Of a stretch of 64,000 nt of DNA, positions 42,528-51,439 are shown in pieces. The DNA lies in the NCBI GenBank assembly GCA_964511625.1, contig CAZEJG010000003.1, positions 154,498 to 218,497 of the forward strand, written 5' to 3'. Every line of letters begins with the position of its first letter. The first letter of the stretch is position 1. Under the pieces are notes generated by a model. The model was not told where the DNA came from, did no database searches, and was given only the letters and a program-made list of their open reading frames with translations. This DNA comes from Pseudohoeflea sp964511625 (GTDB lineage Bacteria > Pseudomonadota > Alphaproteobacteria > Rhizobiales > Rhizobiaceae). The position numbers were made by a program, and so were the translations under genes.

Positions 42528-44411
42528 TTATTCGGCGGCGACGGCTGCCTCATACTCTGCCGCGAGCGCCAGCCATTCTTCCTCGGTCCGTTCCAGTTCG
42601 GCAGCCTTGTCGGCGCGTTTTTTGGACAACTGGGAAACCTTCCAGGCAGCGTCGGCCAGCATTTCGGGATCCGCAAGTTCTTCGTCAAGCGCCTGAATCT
42701 GTTGGCCAAGTTTTTTGGTCAAGGATTCGAGATCATTGATCTTTTTCTTCAGCGCTGCGTGCGCGGCGCGGCGATCGGCGGCGTCCTTGCGTTTCTCGGC
42801 CTTTGACGATCCGTCGCCACCGGCATCGGATTTCGAGCGGCCCTTTCCGCCTGACACGACGTCCTGCCGGTAATCCTCGAGATCGCCGTCGAAATCGCTC
42901 ACAGTACCGTCGCGGACCACCCAGAGCCGGTCGACGGTCGCTTCGATGAGGTGGCGATCGTGCGAAATGAGAATCACGGCTCCCGGAAAATCGTTGAGTG
43001 CGGTGATCAGCGCGGCACGGCTGTCGATGTCCAGGTGGTTGGTCGGTTCGTCGAGAATGATCAGGTTGGGATTGTCGAAAGTCGACAGTCCCATCAGCAG
43101 ACGTGCCTTCTCGCCGCCCGACAGATCCTTGGCCGGCGTGTCCATCTTTTCCGTCGTAAGTCCCATCCGGGCGACGCGGGCACGCACCTTGGCCTCGCCT
43201 GCTTCCGGCATCAGCGCCCGCACATGCGCCACCGCGCTCTCGTTCGGTCTCAGGTCGTCGAGCTGGTGCTGGGCGAAGAAACCGACCTTGAGCTGCGGGG
43301 CGAGCTTGACGTGTCCGCCCTCGAGTTCCAGCCGGCCGGCGATCATCTTTGCGAAGGTCGACTTGCCGTTGCCGTTGGAGCCAAGGAGCGCGATTCGGTC
43401 GTCGGCGTCGATGCGGAGGTCGAGCTTGCTGAGCACCGGCTTGCCGGGCTCATAGCCGACCGCCCCTTCGCGGATCGCGACGATGGGGGAGGAGACGGAT
43501 TTCTCCGGCGGCGGGAAGGAGAATCCACTGACCGAGCTCTCGATCACGGCGTCGACGGTTCCCATGCGCTCCAGCGCCTTGAGCCGCGACTGCGCCTGCC
43601 GCGCCTTCGAGGCCTTGGCCCGGAAACGCTCGACGAAGGATTCCATGTGCTTGCGCTTGGCGAGGTTCTTCTCGCGCGCCTTCATCTGCAGCATGTCACG
43701 CTCGGCCTTCTGGCGCTCGAACTGGTCGAAATTGCCGCGATAGAGCGTCAGCTTCCGCTGATCGAGATGCACGATCATGTTCGCCGCGGTGTTAAGAAGA
43801 TCGCGGTCGTGGCTGATGATGATGACAGTGTGCGGATAGCGGCGGATATACTCCTCCAGCCACAGCGTGCCCTCGAGATCGAGATAGTTGGTCGGCTCGT
43901 CGAGGAGCAGAAGGTCGGGTTCCGAAAACAGCACCGAGGCGAGCGCCACACGCATGCGCCAGCCGCCCGAGAAGCTCGAGGCTGGCCGCTTCTGCGCCGC
44001 CTCGTCGAAGCCGAGACCGGCGAGGATCGAGGCCGCGCGCGCTTCCGCCGAATGCGCGTCGATATCGACCAGACGGGTCTGGATCTCGGCGATGCGGTGC
44101 GGATCGGTGGCCGTTTCCGCTTCCTGCATCAGCGCGGCCCGTTCGAGGTCGGCCCGCAGCACGATGTCGACGAGCGCGGTCTCTTCGGAGGGCGCTTCCT
44201 GCGCCACCTGGCCGATGCGGGTGTTCTTCGGAATGGACACCGAGCCGGTTTCCGAAGCCATCTCGCCGGTGATCACGCGGAAGAGCGTCGACTTTCCCGC
44301 GCCGTTGCGGCCGACGAATCCCACCTTGGCGCCCGGCGGCAGCGAAAGTGTCGTGTTTTCGATCAGAAGGCGTCCGGCAATGCGGGCCGAGATGTCGTTG
44401 AGCGTGATCAT
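42528..44411 (-). CDS. ABC-F family ATPase (ribosome-associated translation factor type)
   Basis: A 627-aa soluble protein with two ABC domains: first Walker A GRNGAGKST, signature SSFSGGWRMR, Walker B LLLLDEPTNYLD; second Walker A GSNGNGKST, signature KDLSGGEKARL, Walker B LIILDEPTNHLD. A linker helix region (QKAERDMLQMKAREKNLAKR) lies between, and a C-terminal coiled coil (about 540-620) follows, as in Uup-type members. ABC-F proteins bind the ribosomal E site or act in DNA-related roles; which cannot be told here. The start is the ATG at 44411. Confidence 0.92.
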   Translation of the reverse strand: MITLNDISARIAGRLLIENTTLSLPPGAKVGFVGRNGAGKSTLFRVITGEMASETGSVSIPKNTRIGQVAQEAPSEETALVDIVLRADLERAALMQEAETATDPHRIAEIQTRLVDIDAHSAEARAASILAGLGFDEAAQKRPASSFSGGWRMRVALASVLFSEPDLLLLDEPTNYLDLEGTLWLEEYIRRYPHTVIIISHDRDLLNTAANMIVHLDQRKLTLYRGNFDQFERQKAERDMLQMKAREKNLAKRKHMESFVERFRAKASKARQAQSRLKALERMGTVDAVIESSVSGFSFPPPEKSVSSPIVAIREGAVGYEPGKPVLSKLDLRIDADDRIALLGSNGNGKSTFAKMIAGRLELEGGHVKLAPQLKVGFFAQHQLDDLRPNESAVAHVRALMPEAGEAKVRARVARMGLTTEKMDTPAKDLSGGEKARLLMGLSTFDNPNLIILDEPTNHLDIDSRAALITALNDFPGAVILISHDRHLIEATVDRLWVVRDGTVSDFDGDLEDYRQDVVSGGKGRSKSDAGGDGSSKAEKRKDAADRRAAHAALKKKINDLESLTKKLGQQIQALDEELADPEMLADAAWKVSQLSKKRADKAAELERTEEEWLALAAEYEAAVAAE

Positions 44412-44488
44412 GCCGCGCTTTTGGCCGAGGCGGACGTCCGTTGCAAGCCGGCCGGCGCGAAATTGCCGGAGTGTGGCTGATGCGCACG

Positions 44489-44517
44489 AAAAGGGCGGCC
44501 TGCAAGAACAGGCCGCC
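44489..44517 (-). terminator. Terminator of the Gly/Ala repeat protein gene
   Basis: Stem GGCGGCCTG (44494-44502)/CAGGCCGCC (44509-44517), 6-base loop, then CCTTTT on the minus strand. It lies 47 bases past the stop of the gene at 44564-45139. Confidence 0.8.
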
Positions 44518-44563
44518 AGGCGGTGCGAACCGGTATGGGGAAAAGGTCCCCTTGCTGGGAAAG

Positions 44564-45139
44564 TTATTTCGCCGCGGCCTCGCGGACGAGCTTGCAGAGG
44601 TCGACCAGGTCGATCTCGTAGTTCGCCGGATCTCGCAGGATGTTGATGCATTTCTTCTTGTAGGCCGCGAGCTCCTTGTCGCTCATGCTCCCGATGGCCG
44701 CGGTGGTTCCGGGGTCGACGCCCGGGTCCGTGCTGTCATTGTCGTCATTGGTGAAGCCGAGAGCGGCGGCAATCCCGGTGTCCTCGCCGACGCTCGCATC
44801 CACGTCGGCGTCGAGATTGCCGACCCCGACATTGGCATCGGCAGTCACGCCGTTGTTCGCGCCGACCGTCGCGTCGGCGTTGACGCCGCCTGCGCCACCG
44901 ACATTGGCGTCCACATCGGCAACGCTGTTGCTTCCGCCGACGCTCGCTCCGGCACTCGCGGCTCCGCCGACACTGGCGCCGGCGCCGATCCCGCCGCTGC
45001 CGTTGCCGCCGACGCCGGCTGAAACGCCGCCGACGCTGACGCCGAGGCCGCCCTCCTGGGCATGGGGTGCGAGAGGAAACGCCAACGCGAGCGCGCCGGC
45101 CGAAAGTCCGATGGCAATTCGCTTGGAGATGCTCTTCAT
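44564..45139 (-). CDS. Exported Gly/Ala/Val repeat protein
   Basis: A 191-aa protein: signal peptide (about 1-27, PHA-QE), then about 90 residues of low complexity with recurring units of 10 to 12 residues built on ADV-DA-x-VG (VADVDANVGG, VNADATVGAN, VTADANVGVG, LDADVDASVG). A 40-residue C-terminal domain follows, KELAAYKKKCINILRDP with two cysteines, like the conserved ends of other rhizobial exported proteins. No Asp/Gly calcium nonapeptide (GGxGxDxxx) is seen. Start 45139 has AGGA ahead. The repeats may form a beta-rich or extended surface structure; function unknown. Confidence 0.7.
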   Translation of the reverse strand: MKSISKRIAIGLSAGALALAFPLAPHAQEGGLGVSVGGVSAGVGGNGSGGIGAGASVGGAASAGASVGGSNSVADVDANVGGAGGVNADATVGANNGVTADANVGVGNLDADVDASVGEDTGIAAALGFTNDDNDSTDPGVDPGTTAAIGSMSDKELAAYKKKCINILRDPANYEIDLVDLCKLVREAAAK

Positions 45140-45484
45140 GGTCCTGTTCCCGTTCTGGTTGGGCTCCCGGGGATATCCCGAGGAACTGCGGGAAGAATGG
45201 CTCGCGGCGGGTAACGGTTTCGCTTGGTTTCTTTCCATGGTGACCGGATCGTTACAACCTTGGCGGGTTGAGGTTGCCGGCTTCATCCAGCTCGGCATCG
45301 CATCTTTGTGATGTGTAAGGGAAAACTGGAACAGGCGGCCTGTCTGGAAATTGGACACCGGACGTGTTCCCGAAATTGACAGGGCCGGGGCCGCTTTCTA
45401 TGAGGATTTTCATCAACGCCGGATTTTCCGGCAGGATTGGGGATGCGCCCGGACAGGGTTGCGGGGACTATAGGGGGACGAGCC
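45140..45484. other. 345-base divergent intergenic region
   Basis: No gene seen between the repeat-protein gene and the DUF2799 lipoprotein gene. The plus-strand part contains the sigma-70-like promoter listed at 45376-45404. Nothing else stands out. Confidence 0.5.
45376..45404 (+). promoter_or_regulatory. Sigma-70-type promoter of the DUF2799 lipoprotein gene
   Basis: TTGACA (45376-45381), 17-base spacer, TATGAG (45399-45404). Full match at -35 and 4 of 6 at -10, about 80 bases ahead of the start codon. Confidence 0.65.
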
Positions 45485-46111
45485 ATGAGGGCTTCGCGTG
45501 TCATTTTGGCCGGTATGGTGCTGTGCCTGCCGGTCATGCTCGGTTCTTGCGCCACGATGTCGAAGGAAGAGTGCGTGGCGGCCGACTGGCGCGTCGTCGG
45601 CGAAACCGACGGGGCCGCGGGCCACGATCCGCAAAGCCGCTTCGCCGCCCATGCCAAGAGTTGCGAGAAGGCCGGCGTCGTTCCCGACCAGTCGCTCTGG
45701 TATCAGGGCTTCCAGGTCGGCGTGACCCGCTACTGCACGCCGCTCAACGGCCTGCAGGAGGGCAGGGCCGGCAACAGCTACAACAACGTCTGCCCGGCAG
45801 GCTCTTCCGACGGTTTCTTGCGCGGCTATCGTCTCGGCAAGGCCGAACACGAACAGCGCCGCAAGGTCCAGTCCTTCGACAGCGAGATCCGACAGGTCGA
45901 GTTCCGCATCGCCGAACTGCAGAAGAAGATTGGCGAGGGGTCGATCGACCAGAACGAGGCCGAACTTGAAATCGGTCGCCTGCGCCTGCAGATCCACCGC
46001 ATCCGTTTCGATAAGCAACGAGCGGAACTGGATCTGCGCACGATCGAGCGCGACGGCGAAATTTTCGCCGCAAACCCGGATATGGTCATCCCGCCCCGTT
46101 ACAGTTACTGA
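45485..46111 (+). CDS. DUF2799 lipoprotein
   Basis: A 208-aa lipoprotein: signal peptide with lipobox LGSC (Cys22). The DUF2799 region follows (DWRVVGETDGAAGHDP, RFAAHAKSCEKAGVVPD, WYQGFQVGVTRYCTP, YNNVCPAGSSDGFLRGYRLG). The C-terminal 75 residues are a charged helix, probably coiled coil, with three heptad-like segments. It is likely in the periplasmic face of the inner or the outer membrane; function unknown. A good -35/-10 promoter lies upstream and GGGGGACG before the ATG. The SH3 gene follows 26 bases downstream, probably in the same operon. Confidence 0.85.
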   Translation: MRASRVILAGMVLCLPVMLGSCATMSKEECVAADWRVVGETDGAAGHDPQSRFAAHAKSCEKAGVVPDQSLWYQGFQVGVTRYCTPLNGLQEGRAGNSYNNVCPAGSSDGFLRGYRLGKAEHEQRRKVQSFDSEIRQVEFRIAELQKKIGEGSIDQNEAELEIGRLRLQIHRIRFDKQRAELDLRTIERDGEIFAANPDMVIPPRYSY

Positions 46112-46137
46112 CCGCCGGACATGTCCTGGAGTTCCCG

Positions 46138-46773
46138 ATGAAATCATACCTCACAGCCTCGATCCTCGCGGCCGCGCTTTTTCCCGCAGCCGCCTCGGCG
46201 GCCGAGACCTATCGGTGCGGCGATCCCGGCATCGGGATCAGCGTGACGATCGACATCGCGCCGGAAAAGGGCGTTGGCGGGTTCGACGGCATGGGTCGCG
46301 GCGGCTTGCTGACGCCTGACGGGCAGGGCGCCTGGGTCAACAAGGAATCGGCTGTCCGCTTCGTCCCCGAGCAATTGCCGCCGGCGCTGTTTCTCGGCAC
46401 TGAGCAGTACCCTTGCCAGAATGCGGCTGCCGACCCGACCGATTCCTTCCCCGTTGATCCCGTCGATATGCCCGATGGCATCACCCCGCCGCCGCAGGAT
46501 GGCCCCGGCGGCGAAACCGCGGTCAACGCGCCCGGCCGATCACTCGGCGGCAAGCTGCGCGAGGGCCCGGGGACCGATTTTCCCGATATCGGCTCGCTGC
46601 CGGAAGGCATGCCGGTGATCCTCTATGCGAACTCCCATGTCGAATATGACGGGTTCGAATGGTTCCGCATCGTGCTGACCGATGGCCGTGTCGGCTATCA
46701 GTGGGGCGGCCTCCTGTGCTCGGAGGGGCAGGAACTTCCGGGTCTCTTGCGGATGTGCGGCGCCACCAACTGA
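46138..46773 (+). CDS. Exported SH3-domain protein
   Basis: A 211-aa exported protein (signal peptide about 1-21, ASA-AE). The N-terminal half (TYRCGDPGIGISVTIDI, then AVRFVPEQLPPALFLG) is an unassigned beta domain with a C-x-n-C pair. A Pro-rich linker (about 100-125) leads to a bacterial SH3-type domain (about 130-195, GGKLREGPGTDFPDIGSLPEG, FEWFRIVLTDGRVGYQWGG). Such domains bind cell-wall peptides or proteins. GGAG precedes the start. It follows the DUF2799 lipoprotein, suggesting an envelope function. Confidence 0.75.
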   Translation: MKSYLTASILAAALFPAAASAAETYRCGDPGIGISVTIDIAPEKGVGGFDGMGRGGLLTPDGQGAWVNKESAVRFVPEQLPPALFLGTEQYPCQNAAADPTDSFPVDPVDMPDGITPPPQDGPGGETAVNAPGRSLGGKLREGPGTDFPDIGSLPEGMPVILYANSHVEYDGFEWFRIVLTDGRVGYQWGGLLCSEGQELPGLLRMCGATN

Positions 46774-46912
46774 GGATCGGCCGCGCTGACTTTCGCTGCG
46801 GAACCATCTCCGCCGGTCACATGTCGTTCAAAACTTTTGACTTGTCTCGGCCCGCCGCGCGCCTTGTTATCGCGCGCGAACCCGTCTGTCCGTCTTTCCC
46901 GAGGAGTATCCG

Positions 46913-47605
46913 ATGACCCGCACGCTCTACGCCCTCTGCGGCGCCGATACCGGCCGCCATTTCTCGCCGCATGTCTGGAAGGCCGAGATGGCGCTGCGTC
47001 ACAAGGGCCTCGACTTCGACGCGATCCCGACCCCGTTTACGAAGGTCCCGGAGATCGAGGGCGGTGCGACCAAGACTGTGCCGCTGCTCGTCGACGGCGA
47101 GAGGATGATCTCCGACAGTTTCGCGATCGCCGAGTATCTGGAGGAGGCCTATCCGGACGCGCCGTCGCTTTTCGGTGGAACGGGTGGCAAGGCCGCCGCG
47201 CGCTTCATCGAGCGCTGGAGCCTCGGCAACGTGCACGCACCGCTGATGCCGATCATTCTGATGGACATTCACGACGGTCTTGCCGACGAGGACCGCATCT
47301 ATTTCCGCACCTCCCGCGAAGCCCGGTTCGGCAAGTCGCTGGAGGAGGTCGCCGCCAGCCGCGATGCCGCGCTCGAAGCTTATCCGGCCAGGCTCGAGCC
47401 GTTGCGCCAGATGCTTGCCTTCCAGCCTTTCCTCGGCGGCGAGACGCCGCTCTTTTCCGACTACATCGTCTTCGGCGGCCTGCAATGGGCCCGCATCGTC
47501 TCGGCGACGAAGCTTCTGCCGGATGACGATCCGGTCAGCATCTGGTTCGAGCGCTGCCTCGATCTCCATGACGGTGCGGGGCGCAAGGTCGCGGCCGCAG
47601 CCTGA
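46913..47605 (+). CDS. Glutathione S-transferase family protein
   Basis: A 230-aa cytoplasmic GST-fold protein. The thioredoxin-like N-domain (about 1-80) has FSPHVWKAEMALRHKGLDF, IPTPFTKVPEIEGGATKTVPLLVDG and the glutathione-contact segment ISDSFAIAEYLE. The helical C-domain ends with LFSDYIVFGGLQWARIVS. The catalytic Ser/Cys/Tyr of the class is not obvious beyond Ser in FSPH. GAGGAG precedes the start. It lies 131 bases upstream of ndk. The substrate is unknown. Confidence 0.85.
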   Translation: MTRTLYALCGADTGRHFSPHVWKAEMALRHKGLDFDAIPTPFTKVPEIEGGATKTVPLLVDGERMISDSFAIAEYLEEAYPDAPSLFGGTGGKAAARFIERWSLGNVHAPLMPIILMDIHDGLADEDRIYFRTSREARFGKSLEEVAASRDAALEAYPARLEPLRQMLAFQPFLGGETPLFSDYIVFGGLQWARIVSATKLLPDDDPVSIWFERCLDLHDGAGRKVAAAA

Positions 47606-47736
47606 TCGGACCCATGCCCCTTGTCTTGGAAGGGGGAGGCGGCTATTGAGGCGCCAACTCCGGGCCGGCATTCGCCACCCGGCTCTTCAAGCCCACGGCG
47701 GTCGCCCCGGCCGCGTCCAAACACGGAAAGAGAACC

Positions 47737-48159
47737 ATGGCAATCGAACGTACCTTTTCGATGATCAAGCCCGATGCGACCAAGCGCAACCTCACCGGCG
47801 CGATCACCAAGATGCTCGAGGATGCCGGCCTGCGCGTCGTCGCCTCCAAGCGCGTCTGGATGAGCCTGCGCGAAGCCGAAGGCTTTTATGCCGTCCACAA
47901 GGACCGCCCCTTCTTCGGCGAACTGACCGAATTCATGTCCTCGGGCCCGACCATCGTTCAGGTTCTCGAAGGCGAGAACGCCATTGCCAAGAACCGCGAA
48001 GTCATGGGCGCCACCAACCCGGCCAACGCCGAGGAGGGCACCATCCGCAAGGTCCACGCCCTGTCGATCGGCGAGAACTCGGTCCACGGTTCGGATGCGC
48101 CGGAAACCGCTGCCGAGGAAATCGCCTACTGGTTCTCCGGCACCGAAATCGTCGGCTGA
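47737..48159 (+). CDS. ndk: Nucleoside-diphosphate kinase
   Basis: A 140-aa kinase that equilibrates NTP and NDP pools. It starts MAIERTFSMIKPDATKRNLTG, and contains GATNPANAEEGTIR and the catalytic His in NSVHGSDAPE. Length is standard. GGAAAGAG lies before the ATG. A strong bidirectional terminator follows. Confidence 0.98.
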   Translation: MAIERTFSMIKPDATKRNLTGAITKMLEDAGLRVVASKRVWMSLREAEGFYAVHKDRPFFGELTEFMSSGPTIVQVLEGENAIAKNREVMGATNPANAEEGTIRKVHALSIGENSVHGSDAPETAAEEIAYWFSGTEIVG

Positions 48160-48203
48160 ATCGGTTTTTCGGCTTCAGCTGCGAAGCCATTGGATTGAAT
48201 CGG

Positions 48204-48234
48204 AAAACCGGGCTCGCAAGGGCCCGGTTTTTTT
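48204..48234. terminator. Bidirectional terminator between ndk and the DMT gene
   Basis: Stem ACCGGGC (48207-48213)/GCCCGGT (48222-48228) with an 8-base loop, T-tract of seven on the plus side and AAAA on the other side, between two converging genes. Confidence 0.85.
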
Positions 48235-48241
48235 ATGCCGC

Positions 48242-49129
48242 CTATGACTTGAGCTTTTCCTGGCGGAGCAGGATGTAGATGCCGGACGCGGCGATGATGA
48301 CGGCGCCGAGATAGGTCGTCATGTCGGGAATGGTCCCCCAGACGAGCCAGCCGACGAGGCTCGCCCAGATCAGCGCGCTGTAGTCGAAGGGAGCGACGAT
48401 GGCCGCCGGCGCCGTCCGGAAGGCTTCGCTCACGACAGCCACGCCGAACGACCAGAAGACCGCCATGGCGACGAAGACGGCGAGATCCGTTCCGGTGATG
48501 ACGGGCCATTCCCCGAACAGCACGAAGCTCGAATAGACCGCCGGGAGGGCGCTGAGGTAGAAAACCACCGTGCGCATGGTGTCGTCGGAATGAAGCCAGC
48601 GCGAACTGATCATGATGAAGGCGTAGACGAGCGCCGTGCCGACCGCGAAGAGCGAGGCGGGCTGGAAGGTCTCCGCGCTCGGCTGCACGATGATCATCAC
48701 GCCGACGAAGCCCGCAAAGACGGCCGCCCAGCGGCGCGGTCCGACCTTGTCACCGAGCAGCGGTACCGAAAGGGCGGTGATGAAGATGGGCGCGGCGAAG
48801 AAGAGCGCCGTGGCATCGGCGAGCGAGAGCACCTTCAACGCGTTGAAGAAGCAGTAGGTGGCCGCCAGAACCAGAAACCCGCGCAATGCGTGCGGCGCGA
48901 ACCGCCTTGTTCCCAGTCCCTTGATGCCGTCCTTCATCAGGATGACGGCAACGATCATCGGAACGGTGATCACGCTGCGTACGAAGGTGATCTGGAACGG
49001 ATCGTAGCGATCGACGAGCCATTTCGCGGAGGTATCGTTCATCACCAGCATCAATGCGCCGAGGCACATCAGCAGGATGGCCTTGCGGTTGCTGGCCGCC
49101 GAGCCGAAATTTGCGTCCAACAATGTCAC
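48242..49129 (-). CDS. DMT-family (EamA) transporter
   Basis: A 295-aa inner-membrane protein with about ten TM helices in two EamA repeats (about 18-140 and 155-285). The sequence DTSAKWLVDRYDPFQITFVRS and the second-repeat PFDYSALIWASLVGWLVWG are typical of the alphaproteobacterial S-adenosylmethionine or metabolite exporter group, but substrate cannot be told. The start is GTG at 49129. It converges on ndk and follows ung by 101 bases on the same strand. Not closely similar by eye to the DMT protein at 9300-10328 beyond the shared fold. Confidence 0.85.
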   Translation of the reverse strand: MTLLDANFGSAASNRKAILLMCLGALMLVMNDTSAKWLVDRYDPFQITFVRSVITVPMIVAVILMKDGIKGLGTRRFAPHALRGFLVLAATYCFFNALKVLSLADATALFFAAPIFITALSVPLLGDKVGPRRWAAVFAGFVGVMIIVQPSAETFQPASLFAVGTALVYAFIMISSRWLHSDDTMRTVVFYLSALPAVYSSFVLFGEWPVITGTDLAVFVAMAVFWSFGVAVVSEAFRTAPAAIVAPFDYSALIWASLVGWLVWGTIPDMTTYLGAVIIAASGIYILLRQEKLKS

Positions 49130-49230
49130 TGGTCAGTCTCCGGCCCGCATCATCGCAGTTCACATATCGCTAAAGCAGCGTGGCGAAAACAGGATACGAG
49201 TTGCGATACGTGAAGTACTGACGTGAAACG

Positions 49231-49917
49231 TCAGGAGATGGTCTCCGGCAAGCTCCAGTCGATCGGCGCAAGCCCGTTCTTCTCCAGAAAGGCATTGGCC
49301 TTGGAGAAATGCTTGCAGCCCAAAAAGCCGCGATGGGCTGAGAGCGGCGAGGGATGCGGGGCCTTGAGCACCAGATGGCGGCGGTCGACGAAAGCCGCCT
49401 TCTTCTGCGCGTAGGATCCCCACAGCATGAAGACGACGGGATGGTCGAGCCCGTTGACGGTCTCGATCACCCTGTCGGTGAATTTTTCCCAGCCGCGCCC
49501 CTGATGGGAGGCGGCGAGGCCACGTTCGACGGTGAGCACGCTGTTCAGGAGCAGCACGCCCTGTTCGGCCCAGTGTTCGAGAAAGCCGTGCCGGGGCGGG
49601 CGGATGCCGAGGTCGTCCTCGATTTCCTTGTAGATGTTGATCAGCGACGGCGGCACCCGGACGCCGGGCCTGACCGAGAAGCACAGCCCGTGCGCCTGGC
49701 CGTCGCCGTGATAGGGGTCCTGGCCGAGAATGACGACTTTCACTTTGTCGAGCGGCGTCAGGTCGAGCGCCCTGAAATATTCCGAACCCTTGGGGAAGAT
49801 CGCCTTGCCGGCCCGGTATTCCTCTTTCAGGAAACTCTTGAGCGACGCCATGTAGGGGCTTTCGAACTCCCCCATCAGCGCCTGTTTCCAGCTCTCCTCG
49901 AGTTGGATCTCGCTCAT
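49231..49917 (-). CDS. ung: Uracil-DNA glycosylase, family 1
   Basis: A 228-aa enzyme removing uracil from DNA. Catalytic Asp is in LGQDPYHGDGQAHGL, NSVLTVERG and the DNA-intercalating loop HPSPLSAHRGFLG are present. Length and motifs match E. coli Ung. Start overlaps the moaE stop by four bases (ATGA), so it ends the pgsA-moaD-moaE-ung series. A second uracil glycosylase of another family is at 12296-13186. Confidence 0.97.
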   Translation of the reverse strand: MSEIQLEESWKQALMGEFESPYMASLKSFLKEEYRAGKAIFPKGSEYFRALDLTPLDKVKVVILGQDPYHGDGQAHGLCFSVRPGVRVPPSLINIYKEIEDDLGIRPPRHGFLEHWAEQGVLLLNSVLTVERGLAASHQGRGWEKFTDRVIETVNGLDHPVVFMLWGSYAQKKAAFVDRRHLVLKAPHPSPLSAHRGFLGCKHFSKANAFLEKNGLAPIDWSLPETIS

Positions 49918-50390
49918 GGCTGCTCCTTCCAGCGGTCCCGCGCGCTGTCGTCGGCATCCTTGGCCGATACCCAGCCGCCGGACGTGCCGTCGGCACGGTG
50001 CTCCTTCTTCCAGAACGGCGCCTCGGTCTTGAGATAGTCCATCAGGAATTCCGCGCCCTCGAAGGCCGCGCGCCGGTGCGGTGCTGCCGCAGCCACCAGC
50101 ACGATATTGCCGCCGGGGGCGATCTTTCCGAAACGGTGGATGGCGACAATGCCCGACAGCGCGAAACGCTCGACGGCCTGTTCGGCGATCGTCCGGATCG
50201 CCCGCTCGGCCATGCCCGGATAGTGTTCGAGTTCGAGGGCCGAAAGCGTGCCGCCCTCGTCGCGGCAGAGTCCGACGAAACTCGCCACCCCGCCGATATC
50301 CGCCCGGCCGTCCGTCAGCGCCGCGATCTCGGCGGAAACGTCGAAATCCTCGGCCTGCACCCGGATCTCGATGCGGGGCGGAGGAGCCAT
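49914..50390 (-). CDS. moaE: Molybdopterin synthase catalytic subunit MoaE
   Basis: A 158-aa large subunit of molybdopterin synthase, which turns cPMP into molybdopterin with sulfur from MoaD. Core motifs: GGVASFVGLCRDE, LELEHYPGMAERA, IHRFGKIAPG, and HRRAAFEGAEFLMDYLKTEAPFWKKE with the catalytic lysines. It begins 2 bases after moaD and overlaps ung. The last 20 residues are a hydrophilic extension. Confidence 0.96.
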   Translation of the reverse strand: MAPPPRIEIRVQAEDFDVSAEIAALTDGRADIGGVASFVGLCRDEGGTLSALELEHYPGMAERAIRTIAEQAVERFALSGIVAIHRFGKIAPGGNIVLVAAAAPHRRAAFEGAEFLMDYLKTEAPFWKKEHRADGTSGGWVSAKDADDSARDRWKEQP

Positions 50391-50392
50391 TC

Positions 50393-50644
50393 TCAGCCTC
50401 CGGTCATCGGCGGGAAGAGCGCGACTTCCTTCGCATCGCCGATCTTTTCGGAATGCTCGACATGTTCTTGGTTGATCGCCGCGCGGATGACGTCGGGAAA
50501 CTCGAAGGCCGCCTCGTATTCCTCGCCGCGCGTCTTCAGATACGCGATCAGTTCACGGATGGTGGTGACGTCGTCCGGCAGGTCGATGTCCTCGTCGGCC
50601 TTGCCGATCCGCTCGCGCACCCAGGCGAAATAGATGAGTTTCAT
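50393..50644 (-). CDS. moaD: Molybdopterin synthase sulfur carrier MoaD
   Basis: An 83-aa ubiquitin-fold protein ending in the Gly-Gly (PPMTGG) that is thiocarboxylated. YFAWVRERIG and the ALFPP segment before the tail are typical. It is 6 bases after pgsA and 2 bases before moaE, the usual MoaD-MoaE pair. Confidence 0.96.
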   Translation of the reverse strand: MKLIYFAWVRERIGKADEDIDLPDDVTTIRELIAYLKTRGEEYEAAFEFPDVIRAAINQEHVEHSEKIGDAKEVALFPPMTGG

Positions 50645-50650
50645 GGCACT

Positions 50651-51235
50651 CTACTCGTCGATCACGTGCCGCAGGCCGGCCCGGAAATAGTCGTAGCCCG
50701 TATAGATCGTCACGATCGCGGCGATCCAGAGCAGCACGATGCCGGCTTCGGTGGTGTAGGGCAGCACCTTGTCGCCGGCGGGTCCCGCCAGCAGGAAGGC
50801 GATGGCGAGCATCTGCACCGTCGTCTTCCACTTGGCGATCTTGGTCACCGGCACGGAGACCTTGAGGGCCGCCAGATATTCGCGCAGGCCGGAGACGAGG
50901 ATCTCGCGGCACAGGATGATGATCGCCGCCCAGATCGACCAGCCCGCGATGGTGCCGTCAGCGGCCACCAGAAGAAGCACGGAGGCCACCAGCAGCTTGT
51001 CCGCGATCGGGTCGAGCATGCGTCCGATATTCGAGGTCTGGTCCCATGCACGCGCCAGGTAACCGTCGAAGAAATCAGTCACCGAGGCGATGACGAACAG
51101 CGCCAGCGCCGACCAACGCGCGAAATCCGAGCCGTGCAGCCGCCCTTCGATGAAAAAGCACAGCACGATCAGCGGAACCGCGATGATTCGGGCATAGGTG
51201 AGCATGTTGGGGATGTTGAGCGCGCGCGAGGCCAT
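50651..51235 (-). CDS. pgsA: CDP-diacylglycerol-glycerol-3-phosphate 3-phosphatidyltransferase
   Basis: A 194-aa inner-membrane enzyme making phosphatidylglycerol phosphate. The CDP-alcohol phosphotransferase motif reads DGYLARAWDQTSNIGRMLDP followed by IADK, giving the DGxxAR...GxxxDxxxD pattern. About five TM helices; it begins MASRALNIPNMLTYARI. In related genomes uvrC normally lies close upstream; here an AT-rich two-gene segment separates them. First gene of the pgsA-moaD-moaE-ung operon. Confidence 0.96.
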   Translation of the reverse strand: MASRALNIPNMLTYARIIAVPLIVLCFFIEGRLHGSDFARWSALALFVIASVTDFFDGYLARAWDQTSNIGRMLDPIADKLLVASVLLLVAADGTIAGWSIWAAIIILCREILVSGLREYLAALKVSVPVTKIAKWKTTVQMLAIAFLLAGPAGDKVLPYTTEAGIVLLWIAAIVTIYTGYDYFRAGLRHVIDE

Positions 51236-51439
51236 AAATTCTACCGCATTCTTCGTACGCCGCCAGATGAACCCTCGGGCTGCCCCGCGTCAAGGGCGGT
51301 GCGCTATCGGCAGAATGCTCTGCGTTAAACGAATTACGCTAGATAGGCATCATCTGGCAATTGCCGATACGCGAAAAATGAAGTGAGGGCTAGATAGCGC
51401 GTTAAAACTAAATCCCCGCGCCAAAATTAGGGCCGCTAC

